From assembly GCA_017506865.1 (NCBI GenBank), contig JAFCMP010000089.1, positions 1-64,000 of the forward strand: 64,000 nt of DNA, read 5' to 3'. Positions 9,801 through 16,400 of the stretch are shown here, one piece after another. The position numbers and the translations under genes are program-made. Below the pieces are notes generated by a model that was not told the origin of the DNA, ran no database searches, and saw only the letters and a list, made by a program, of their open reading frames with translations. Every line of letters begins with the position of its first letter. Position 1 is the stretch's first letter. This DNA is from Tribonema minus. Its lineage: Eukaryota > Sar > Xanthophyceae > Tribonematales > Tribonemataceae.

Positions 9801-10841
9801 GAGGCTCGCACAGGCGAATCAGGCCTCTCATTCATCTGCAGGATGATGGGCAGAAGAGTTAGACACACCACAGCTCATGTTGAGAACATGAAGCCCTTCC
9901 ACATGAGGCCTAGTGCCATGTTGGAGCCAGGTGTGCACGCCATGCTGAGCCCCCGACAAGTGGAGGAGCTAGCGGATGGTGAGAAGTTATACAGAGTTCT
10001 AGACCGCCAAGCGGGCCCCAATGGCTCGTGGCAGTACAAATGGCAGTCCATAGATGGCAAGTCACATGCGTGGGTGTCAGAAGATGACATGCTGCAAGAA
10101 GTGACGCCACGGACCTTAGACGCTTTTCACGCGCTCTATGAGCTGCGCAACGAAGGAAGGTTGCCAGCATATGCTATCAGGCCCACACCCAAGGAGGATG
10201 CTGGCATGCGCCGAGAGAGCGCGCTGCAACTCTATCCCATCGGCACAGCGCTGGTCAGGGAGCACAGAGCGGTGGTGGGCGGCCCAATCACTTACGTGTG
10301 GGGGGCCGTGAAGAACTTTGTGTCACCGTACTGGAGGATCAGATATGAAGATGGTGAGTGGGAACAGATGACCCGTACACAGGTCAAGTCTGCCATACAG
10401 TTGGCAGAGGCGGTGCGTAACAAAGCCAAGAGGTTGCAGGCGCAAAGTGCGCCGGACAGCGCGAGTAGTGCAAGTCCCAACTCTCAGGTCACGCGAGGTC
10501 TGCCACCTTCCCAAACTAGTTCTGAGGCAAGCTCAGCCCAAGATTCTGCTCAGCCGCAGATCTCGCTGGTAAGGCTGCCCAAACTGCCATCTGATTTCGG
10601 ATCAGACTTTGAGGGTGAAGTGATCTGGTATCACTTTCCAACAGGCTGGAGCCGCGGCGTCCTGGGTGAGTTTTACCCCGCCAGGTCGCAGTTCACGTTT
10701 GATGTACTATTCGACGGTGAGAAGACTGTCAGGCGTATGCGCTTACGTCCGGGTGACTACCGCACGCCAAAAGACAGCCCATACTCATCATGGAACGTGC
10801 TCGCCGCTCGCAGTATATCCTCAGAGGAGAGTGCGAAGTAG
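840..10841 (+). CDS. Gag-DNMT-Pol polyprotein, intact, 3333 aa
   Basis: The ATG at 840 directly follows an in-frame TAA (837-839), which fixes the start. Residues 1-400 are Ala/Pro/Ser-rich and probably disordered. Residues about 580-765 resemble a Gag capsid. A Cys/His finger follows (C860, C863, H876, C880, C883, H886). A C5 cytosine methyltransferase spans about 966-1290 (catalytic C1048). The protease has VDCGAT at D1552 and LLGTDFF near 1624. The reverse transcriptase (about 1915-2130) has D2016 in SLDLAAGYHQIP and YIDD with D2081 and D2082. RNase H (about 2225-2370) shows D2233, E2300 and D2325. Integrase has H2680, H2687, C2717, C2720 and the triad D2748, D2808, E2844 (DD35E). A chromodomain-like stretch lies near 3045-3095, and SH3/Tudor-like stretches near 3135-3182 and 3258-3308. 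Gag and Pol are one frame with no programmed shift visible, so processing must rest on the protease. Family membership is secure; the tail domains are inferred from pattern only. Confidence 0.95.
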   Translation: MVKTDHGSKKPTSGSSRSGGVSGGARPAGSTAAKSNKGGQRSATRPAPSSGDKPSRPPPRPAAASAQPSQVGASAPDTSASVRSTESVVTGAAPPFIRNFAESSDEPGGGGSEAEAIVARQLRLRQKREQLAAMGIMLSEAQVAEGEEAFARAAVEKKLAPTKSPRKTPRAAATTAPVVPVAAPAVPAAPAKSAAPAPAKSTVPVAALVAPAVAPPKVARSQPAKTSVTRGARAPVAAPEVAPAAPTPQSSKPSARLVAPTYYTAPARAPEASDKSPVTQPRRGASGKARRVPVVPRSVPVVQSSPVVPRSAPVIPRKPVEQQAAERRRAVRQLLESSESSGDEGGVPFDPEGTDEAYDQWREGIEARVEAHKRAAKAAKTAATFAEIHERALYERLGELQLRVTRAPSESKNMVKNSLLPMARTFAAEQAEEVRKHNVALLEKRGHDFKASQFGELLTIGEHRKRSNSWHRFAFGTGDGEEAELWRMLREFENTPLVTEEARLAADTYPRSLVTHPFLNTDGHSDTSDDDAAGAAASPREDGAVAGVATSASALGESIRTAGAVEPSYSSVAMTARKPKVDLRGFGGTGVVIVTQVGRLEASIRAFERSCDTRGVPKSAYSEALLQSLTKSQYADLTSAVTNERTGMLETRAFSDLSYEQMVQCLTAAYDSTSARQIALQKYHELTRTSGTSPEVWGREVVAAAHDAGCADNQQIVRMKFVHELPLCCRQEVNGMYETWDLKNTAFPKVVATAQQKWQAAPIDERETRNVVSAMAAAHISTPPYSDTGKRPAKDGWSVVSNDHRYKKKNKLSAVRAVLAGLSANERRQLGVSDRAPQGKASSAGDNGGGGAKPQSNFKCLGCRVNQGDWDTLMRHKTTCPQCIAHRKRMAEKHRQGESHLQLSAALVESDLPAASSASAISELPGVVRADACSAQVAEHATDAVYDVSLRAQMAAIEGGPEPPPRVIKHASICCGALGGAIAGGKLTSRAGFVTRTVLAVDKDVKAIEALHEVHPEVPTLTACITDAKVVARLIDEKPDVTTISPPCTDFSAEGKKVEGEAAECTVHAARLIVRAKLRVVLYENVPGVLVSRAFARAVRILKSAGYMLYIAKLKASEFEVPCRRQRVYIVIVPAGVASREALQRFGAVINTKRLQSRPTSVRSRLRCPERTFFLQPRSAQHPGVLDADGLLPSPVRRLPGRPTASYVAHAKDAGPVASARLLSLAEMAVLMTYHHELPASACSSDVRRYIADLFIPEMAFHLFVAIEASGLCTLPEQQVRLPRRSDSTLRHSVDCPPPSWLAGQSGSLVQAATAVHAAPTSSAHCSAAVARSIHAKAHDAGYAEVPIIPMRSAWEEPEVDLAVVQPGMADIVEVDDSDSGSDSEWDSQSVMSVCSSADDMDIDTEISAPPIAAAAACKKLGGGTDPRLAPGELKAALRRAGLDAQSLGILDHVPGVSKLDTAPPVSVAETIKNLTEEITKPKEPVKLPHVGLAVGSPEPSSVERSKSEAPVEYIRPVAGVVPPGQMFVSASLRVQSNSQTPKELYVRAMVDCGATVTIMGKRIADKLPNSYVCTPQQGDYTEILLADGKTSLQISGVVNAWLRFKNKMFLHKFYVVNAPMDVLLGTDFFAPHGSVISYHGGSPAFFPGGLKGVAIRPMHDKNRADNANARAAALASCKGNGSAESTEAPDKPQQCSARMAYNTVLAPSSETIVELTLLPKPKRVQPYEALLIPEETVTTEMMRGKGVKANITALTVNASGTIYATLSNTSMYPVYVRRNTYWGKVTPIKADDLLEVQTATQQALEAKLLVIAAKRHSENAKLVAELAASIGKTAKEVAQEVQRLADLSQRHNDQLENCTDAELEEILVKDGRLAPHLQGRGKDGVLLKTKALDMLKKHRNVFAKDPKNPRVTQHFEIDVDTQTAEPVADKARHWAFKEAEYIMKQIQMMAKRQQIEPSASAWASNPVLVVQGDKIRFCIDFRKLNAVTKRDSHGLGNMDDMMRAVQGARILSSLDLAAGYHQIPLAKTAKAKTAFRAPDGSLWHYKVAPFGLVNLPAQFARLMHQVLGDALGSHALVYIDDVLVYGTDIEEHIEQLDDVLGRIGAAGMSVSRPKCQLFQAEVKFLGHIVGAAGTRPDPDKVKAMLDMSPPLKGGVPDKQLVQVVMGVFNYYRRYVPNFGAISEPIVALTKNKAVMVWGSAQERAFKRLKSAMCDSRIVMHPDFSLPFVLYTDASKTATAGVLTQFRPVSEVERATAGQPYAHTGRRRIAEGEEVREVVVGYFSKLNSEPNAKLGATAVECLAVVLALNHFRPYIWGNPVTVVTDAAALRWLLTLQDYNGKLLRWAMRIQEYDVTIQHRPGKRNANADAPSRLPQQAELDAERSTEPADEQWPDAVPSMDAPPSGVRFADEATRTHKVADVNSCRGYTADARYGPAFKFNEAVAISGVVAARLAALTAVELAQLLDRRLDDSTVEEAEVDEVEINTAYAEPVNKYTGSWEHSQAQRLLRQIACDRRRSISSKRAKCSVTTAQPAADSLEEGEIPEVEAAADADEADEPPDGEAVLGKRKKTLPRPEVVQLLKRVAEGDSPATPAMLSRAAFLEVQKADGFCQAVSKMLIEGDIPEGAELAAHVLAQREQYTIEEDGLLVHSSTSHPKRGMVLLQWVVPVVLRTLVMRLGHDDASAMHCGIGATHTRIFERYFWPGMGADIRTYVQSCMTCLERKRASSTQYRQWLAEPVRMWQRLNIDITEPGIQSTAGHRYVLTIVEARSGFVWLSAMHGQGTRDVTPHLMTVFLEVGALVEELCSDKGKVFLGNVVSDLCRAFKVKRIETSAYHPQTNGVAEHANGRAKKALASWVSAQQINWHEGLELVQFVLRTTPRDETGLTPFFCVYGREASLPHDAFMHEDGSRKLDLHEEIEHKLDMLELADKVVSKALQVRAQKITKRNEAIKRAVKFAVGDYVMIRLPRQRDRSAALDARYVGPWQIEARTGESGLSFICRMMGRRVRHTTAHVENMKPFHMRPSAMLEPGVHAMLSPRQVEELADGEKLYRVLDRQAGPNGSWQYKWQSIDGKSHAWVSEDDMLQEVTPRTLDAFHALYELRNEGRLPAYAIRPTPKEDAGMRRESALQLYPIGTALVREHRAVVGGPITYVWGAVKNFVSPYWRIRYEDGEWEQMTRTQVKSAIQLAEAVRNKAKRLQAQSAPDSASSASPNSQVTRGLPPSQTSSEASSAQDSAQPQISLVRLPKLPSDFGSDFEGEVIWYHFPTGWSRGVLGEFYPARSQFTFDVLFDGEKTVRRMRLRPGDYRTPKDSPYSSWNVLAARSISSEESAK
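3735..4704 (+). other. C5 cytosine DNA methyltransferase domain inside the copy 1 polyprotein
   Basis: This part of the polyprotein (about residues 966-1290) has the conserved motifs of C5 methyltransferases in canonical order. Motif I is CCGALGGAIAGG at 974-985 (S-adenosylmethionine site). An acidic VLAVDKD follows. Motif IV is ISPPCTDFS with the catalytic cysteine C1048. Motif VI is YENVPGV with E1084. Motif VIII is CRRQRVYIV at 1123-1131. Motif IX begins at R1221 (RLLSLAEMAVL) and is followed by a motif X-like helix. A target recognition region fits between VIII and IX. Known chemistry of the family is methyl transfer to C5 of cytosine in DNA. Sequence specificity cannot be read here. It sits between the Gag zinc finger and the protease, so it would be made as part of Gag-Pol and could act in the particle or in the nucleus on the element's own DNA. 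All catalytic motifs are present, so activity is plausible. Confidence 0.92.
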
Positions 10842-11083
10842 TTGTGGGGACTCAAGTTGAGTCAAAGCTGAGGCCGGCGACTCCCTTTTCCTGCAGAGAG
10901 GATTTCCCTGACTAGCAGGTTTGCCTCCCAGGTTTTTAATGGGGTTTCCAACCAGTTCTATATTGGCCTCCATGCTTAGTAGTGCACTTAGTGCGAGCAT
11001 GCTGCAACTACACTAGGGACCGCGATCTGCTGCTTCGAGTTCAAGTCCGCATCGAGGGCGATGCTCAGCAAAGAAGGGGGATC
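10842..11083 (+). other. 3' UTR and polypurine tract, copy 1
   Basis: About 240 nt without a long ORF between the polyprotein stop (TAG, 10839-10841) and the 3' LTR. It ends in the purine run AAAGAAGGGGGA (11070-11081), which directly abuts the LTR and is the expected plus-strand primer. The same run is at 23629-23640 in copy 2. Confidence 0.85.
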
Positions 11084-11496
11084 TGATACGGCTTGGGGGT
11101 GTATTCAGACAGTTACAGGCAGTTACACCTCACAGGTTGGCACAGGTCTCAGTAGACCTGTGTAGTCGGTGTAGACCTTGACATGTGATTGAGAGCTGGC
11201 CTGACCTTAGTTGAAGGCAGGTGCAACTAGTTGGGTCACATGCCAAAGGGCACATCAAAGTAGTATGCACAGCATCAGAACCCCCCCTGCAAGCAGCAAG
11301 CCCGAACCTTGCTGTGCCAGCCATCGTCCAGCCCCAAGCCTTCCGTCTCTCAGCAGCAGAATAAAATATCCGGTAAGCGCATCGCGTTTCCTTTCGCATA
11401 ACATTTCATTTGAGTTCTCTGAAGCGTGTCTACTTGTTTTGCTCTTCCAGCTTGCTTGTTTGCATTCATGACAGCATCACAAGGTAAGCCGCTTCA
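11084..11496 (+). repeat. 3' LTR of copy 1 (413 bp)
   Basis: Starts TGATACGG and ends CTTCA, so it has the usual TG...CA ends. The boundaries come from alignment with the other two LTR copies: similarity starts after the polypurine tract and stops at CTTCAAT. It contains AATAAA at 11360-11365, a perfect hairpin near its start (CACAGGTCT/AGACCTGTG), and two GTAAGC motifs that could be 5' splice sites, the second 4 nt after an ATG-containing stretch at the LTR end. Confidence 0.92.
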
Positions 11497-12002
11497 ATAG
11501 CAACGTATATTAATTGGCCAAAATCTGAAGACAACCTCCGATTGAATTTTTTTTTCTTTACGCACAACAGTGTCAATCTTCAAGAGTTTAGAACACTCGT
11601 CGTACTCTACTAGTTCAACCATACCTGGAAATTAGCAGCATTGCCACTTGTTCAACTTTGCTGCCATACCAAACAACCAGCATTAATGTATGCACCCACG
11701 CATTCAGTGTATGCGCCTTGAGCTCCAGATTTCAACAGGATGCCAGCCTTGTTCTTGTGAATAAATAATGCACAAACAGTGGTGCTGCACATGTCATGGC
11801 ATAGCAAGTGCCAATGCACACGGTCAGACTCAGGTGCATCACAGTCAGTCACCAGCAGCAGTTCAAACACCAAGTATGTGTCAGTCCATGCAATGCAGTG
11901 CATGCTCAACATGCTTTAATCCATCTCAACAGTACTGTTCACCAGGCACCCAGCAAAATGACTGTAGTTCGTACAAACTGAACCATTTTCCGTCTGTCCT
12001 GT
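11497..12002. other. 506-bp spacer between retrotransposon copies 1 and 2
   Basis: AT-richer than its surroundings and not repeated elsewhere in the window. I see no recognisable gene. An 86-codon open frame on the - strand (11652-11912) lacks recognisable motifs. No clear target-site duplication can be matched across the elements because the partner flanks lie outside the window or are lost. Confidence 0.6.
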
Positions 12003-12415
12003 TGATACGGCTTGGGGGTGTATTCAGACAGTTACAGGCAGTTACACCTCACAGGTTGGCACAGGTCTCAGTAGACCTGTGTAGTCGGTGTAGACCTTGA
12101 CATGTGATTGAGAGCTGGCCTGACCTTAGTTGAAGGCAGGTGCAACTAGTTGGGTCACATGCCAAAGGGCACATCAAAGTAGCATGCACAGCATCAGAAC
12201 CTCCCCTGCAAGCAGCAAGCCCGAACCTTGCTGTGCCAGCCATCGTCCAGCCCCAAGCCTTCCGTCTCTCAGCAGCAGAATAAAATATCCGGTAAGCGCA
12301 TCGCGTTTCCTTTCGCATAACATTTCATTTGAGTTCTCTGAAGCGTGTCTACTTGTTTTGCTCTTCCAGCTTGCTTGTTTGCATTCATGACAGCATCACA
12401 AGGTAAGCCGCTTCA
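12003..12415 (+). repeat. 5' LTR of copy 2 (413 bp)
   Basis: TGATACGG...CTTCA, matching the LTRs at 11084 and 23643. AATAAA lies at 12279-12284. The perfect hairpin CACAGGTCT-CAGT-AGACCTGTG is at 12060-12081. The ATG at 12387 near the 3' end opens a 66-codon frame that runs across the primer binding site. Confidence 0.93.
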
Positions 12416-12587
12416 ATTTGGCACCCGAAGACAGTCCTTACCTCGTGCTAACCCCGCCCGCAAGGGCAGCAGCGTGGTGATCGCTGTTCAATGTATCACT
12501 GCTCGAATCGTGTCAAAGCCTTTCGAGGACCCAGATTACGTAAAGCGATACGTAAAGAACAGCCGTGGGAAGCGACTTAAACGTTAA
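12387..12587 (+). CDS. Short basic leader ORF in retrotransposon copy 2 (66 codons), doubtful gene
   Basis: An ATG near the 3' end of the 5' LTR opens a frame that crosses the LTR/leader border and the primer binding site and ends TAA at 12585-12587. The product would be small and basic with a Lys/Arg-rich end (GKRLKR). Copy 3 carries the same frame at 24027-24227, which says little because the copies are so young. It could be an upstream ORF in the unspliced RNA, a short leader peptide, or chance. I recognise no domain. Confidence 0.25.
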   Translation: MTASQGKPLQFGTRRQSLPRANPARKGSSVVIAVQCITARIVSKPFEDPDYVKRYVKNSRGKRLKR

Positions 12588-13391
12588 TCACGCTAGGTTC
12601 CTGCACTAGAATGCTTATGACGGGGCGGCGTAGTGGTGCACCGCTACGTCGTGACCCGCCCCCTTGATGTCAACGACGCAGTGCGTGCTGCACGGGTCTG
12701 AGCAGCAATGAACATGCAACTTCATTTAGCTGGCCTTATTCTGCGGCTCATCTGTGGTTGATGAACGTGGTCACGTGGACCCATACAGGGCATCGAGGGT
12801 AGACCCGTGCGGTAGCGCGCTGTGTACACCAGCTTGCGCGCCGTACACTATCACGTCACGAACGCACCAGAGTCTCCCGGGAGAACGCGCGGAGATCCTT
12901 TAGGGGGGGACACGTGATAGCTTGTGTATCAGAAGTCACAGAAACGGTAGTGACTTGTCATAGACAGTGTTAAGTGGTTGCACTCGAGAAGTCTCGAGAA
13001 TAAGCGCACAAAGGGGCATGCGCTGCCACTTTTCTGGCTGTAACGGTTGCCTATGACTAGAATAAAAACCCTACCGCATGCTCTTCCTTAGTAATTTGCT
13101 CTAAAGCTGATATGACTAGCTTTTTGCAAAGAAGGGGGAGAGGAGTCTAGCTTAAGAGCAAAGCGATGCAATTTTGCTTCATGATTGTACGGCCGCAATT
13201 GTGTTGCAGAATTGACAACGCGGTCGATCTGTACAACTGCTATGTCAAACTGGCTGGCTTGCAGTTCAGAGTGCCCTAGTAGCATCAGACCTCGTGCAGA
13301 GGCGTGCGGGGCATAGACGGCTCGTGCGCTGACAATTTAAAATCATGGTTTTGTCGTCGCACTCAGCTTCATGCGCGTGAATCGTGTGCAG
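12403..13391 (+). other. Candidate leader intron of copy 2
   Basis: A strong donor (AAG/GTAAGC, exon ends 12402) lies at the end of the LTR, and an acceptor (GTGTGCAG, exon resumes at 13392) lies 12 nt before the polyprotein ATG at 13404. Splicing would remove the primer binding site and nearly the whole leader with its upstream ATGs, giving a subgenomic mRNA, while unspliced RNA would serve as genome. The same signals are in copy 3. This is inferred from splice-site form only. Confidence 0.45.
12419..12434 (+). promoter_or_regulatory. Primer binding site of copy 2 (also 24059-24074 in copy 3)
   Basis: TGGCACCCGAAGACAG lies 3 nt after the LTR end. The leading TGG is the complement of a tRNA CCA 3' end, and position and form are those of a minus-strand primer site. 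Which tRNA pairs cannot be decided without the host tRNA set. Confidence 0.8.
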
Positions 13392-13403
13392 GATACACCA
13401 TAA

Positions 13404-16400
13404 ATGGTCAAGACTGACCATGGCTCCAAGAAGCCAACGAGTGGGTCAAGCCGCAGCGGAGGTGTTAGTGGCGGTGCTAGGCCTGCTGGCAGCACTGCTG
13501 CTAAGAGCAACAAGGGCGGTCAGCGCTCCGCTACGCGCCCCGCGCCAAGCTCGGGTGACAAGCCGTCGAGCCCCCCTCCCCGGCCCGCGGCAGCGTCCGC
13601 ACAACCCAGCCAGGTCGGTGCCAGCGCGCCCGACACGTCTGCCTCGGTACGGTCCACAGAATCAGTAGTCACTGGTGCCGCACCTCCTTTTATACGTAAT
13701 TTCGCTGAGTCCAGCGACGAGCCCGGCGGTGGCGGCTCAGAAGCCGAAGCCATAGTGGCAAGGCAGTTACGTTTGAGGCAGAAAAGAGAACAGCTTGCAG
13801 CAATGGGCATTATGCTTAGCGAAGCCCAGGTAGCAGAAGGCGAAGAAGCTTTTGCACATGCAGCTGTTGAGAAAAAACTCGCACCAACGAAAAGCCCACG
13901 CAAGACACCGCGTGCAGCTGCAACAACCGCGCCAGTTGTGCCGGTAGCCGCGCCAGCTGTGCCGGCAGCGCCCGCGAAGTCTGCGGCGCCAGCACCTGCA
14001 AAGTCCACAGTGCCAGTTGCAGCACTGGTTGCGCCCACGGTGGCCCCACCTAAGGTCGCGCGCAGTCAGCCGGCCAAGACGTCGGTTACGCGCGGTGCAC
14101 GGGCCCCAGTTGCGGCGCCTGAAGTAGCACCGGCGGCTCCGACGCCTCAGAGCTCCAAGCCGTCAGCTAGGCTAGTGGCTCCCACATACTATACTGCACC
14201 AGCGAGGGCCCCTGAAGCCTCAGATAAATCGCCTGTGACGCAGCCGCGTCGGGGTGCAAGTGGTAAGGCGCGGCGTGTGCCAGTTGTGCCACGTAGCGTG
14301 CCAGTCGTGCAAAGTGCGCCAGTTGTGCCACGTAGCGCGCCCGTCATACCGCGAAAGCCAGTTGAGCAACAAGCGGCAGAGCGACGGAGGGCAGTTAGGC
14401 AACTGCTCGAGTCTTCTGAGTCATCTGGTGATGAGGGTGGTGTGCCCTTTGATCCTGAGGGCACAGATGAGGCTTATGACCAGTGGCGTGAGGGCATCGA
14501 AGCTCGCGTCGAGGCACATCAGCGAGCTGCCAAGGCCGCCAAAACGGCTGCAACGTTCGCCGAAATTCACGAGCGTGCCCTTTACGAACGCCTTGGCGAG
14601 CTCCAGCTTCGCGTCACCAGAGCTCCTAGTGAGAGCAAGAACATGGTGAAGAACTCACTGCTGCCGATGGCGCGGACGTTCGCTGCGGAGCAGGCCGAAG
14701 AGGTGCGCAAGCATAATGTTGCACTTCTGGAAAAACGTGGTCATGACTTCAAAGCTAGCCAGTTCGGCGAGCTGCTGACCATAGGTGAACACCGTAAGCG
14801 GTCCAATAGTTGGCATCGCTTCGCCTTCGGCACAGGCGACGGTGAGGAGGCGGAACTCTGGCGAATGCTAAGGGAGTTCGAGAACACGCCTCTGGTCACC
14901 GAGGAGGCGCGCCTAGCTGCGGACACTTACCCGCGCAGCCTGGTGACGCACCCGTTCCTCAACACTGACGGGCACTCCGACACGTCGGACGACGACGCAG
15001 CCGGCGCAGCTGCGAGTCCGCGTGAAGATGGCGCAGTGGCCGGCGTAGCCACCAGCGCATCGGCTCTAGGTGAGAGCATTAGGACTGCGGGGGCAGTAGA
15101 ACCCTCGTACTCCTCAGTTGCCATGACGGCGCGGAAACCAAAAGTTGACTTGAGGGGTTTCGGCGGCACTGGCGTCGTCATTGTAACGCAAGTAGGCAGG
15201 CTTGAAGCTTCCATTAGAGCTTTTGAGCGTAGCTGCGACACGCGTGGCGTGCCCAAGTCAGCCTACTCAGAAGCGCTGTTGCAGAGTCTGACCAAGAGTC
15301 AGTACGCTGATCTGACCAGCGCAGTCACCAATGAGCGCACGGGAATGCTAGAAACTCGTGCGTTTAGTGATTTGTCTTATGAGCAGATGGTGCAATGCCT
15401 TACGGCAGCGTACGATAGCACATCTGCCAGGCAAATAGCACTTCAAAAGTATCATGAACTCACGCGTACCTCCGGTACCAGCCCCGAAGTGTGGGGCAGG
15501 GAGGTAGTTGTAGCCGCGCACGACGCCGGCTGCGCGGACAACCAGCAAATTGTTCGTATGAAGTTCGTTCATGAACTGCCATTATGCTGCCGTCAAGAAG
15601 TAAACGGCATGTATGAGACCTGGGATCTAAAGAACACCGCTTTTCCCAAGGTCGTGGCAACTGCCCAGCAAAAGTGGCAGGCAGCGCCTATTGACGAGCG
15701 CGAGACTCGAAATGTTGTGTCTGCAATGGCCGCGGCACACATCTCAACCCCCCCTACTCTGACACAGGCAAGCGCCCTGCCAAGGATGGGTGGAGCGTGG
15801 TCAGTAACGACCATCGCTATAAAAAGAAGAATAAGCTTTCGGCTGTTCGCGCTGTGTTGGCGGGGCTGAGCGCTAACGAGCGTCGCCAGCTTGGAGTCAG
15901 CGACCGCGCGCCGCAGGGCAAGGCTAGCTCCGCAGGCGATAACGGCGGCGGCGGAGCCAAGCCCCAGAGCAACTTCAAGTGTCTTGGCTGCAGAGTGAAC
16001 CAGGGAGACTGGGACACACTTATGCGGCACAAGACTACCTGCCCTCAGTGCATTGCGCACCGAAAGAGGATGGCAGAAAAGCACCGCCAAGGTGAATCAC
16101 ACTTGCAGTTGTCTGCTGCCTTGGTAGAAAGTGACTTGCCTGCTGCAAGTTCAGCATCAGCAATCAGTGAATTGCCTGGTGTAGTTAGAGCAGATGCATG
16201 TTCGGCACAGGTAGCTGAGCATGCCACTGACGCTGTTTACGATGTCTCTTTGCGCGCGCAGATGGCGGCAATTGAGGGTGGGCCAGAGCCACCACCCAGA
16301 GTTATCAAACACGCGTCTATCTGCTGTGGGGCGCTAGGAGGCGCCATAGCTGGGGGTAAGTTGACCTCCAGAGCAGGTTTTGTAACACGCACGGTGCTCG

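Larger units (their letters stand above)
1..11496 (+). mobile_element. Ty3/gypsy-type LTR retrotransposon with DNA methyltransferase, copy 1 (5' LTR outside the window)
   Basis: Position 1 aligns with position 12559 of copy 2, so the 5' LTR and about 143 nt of leader lie left of the window. Visible parts are the leader (1-839), one long ORF (840-10841), a short 3' UTR, a purine-rich tract and a 3' LTR (11084-11496). The protein order with integrase after RNase H is that of the Ty3/gypsy (Metaviridae-like) group, and the chromodomain-like tail fits chromoviruses. This is the only one of the three copies with an unbroken coding region. The 506 bp that follow separate it from copy 2. Confidence 0.93.
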
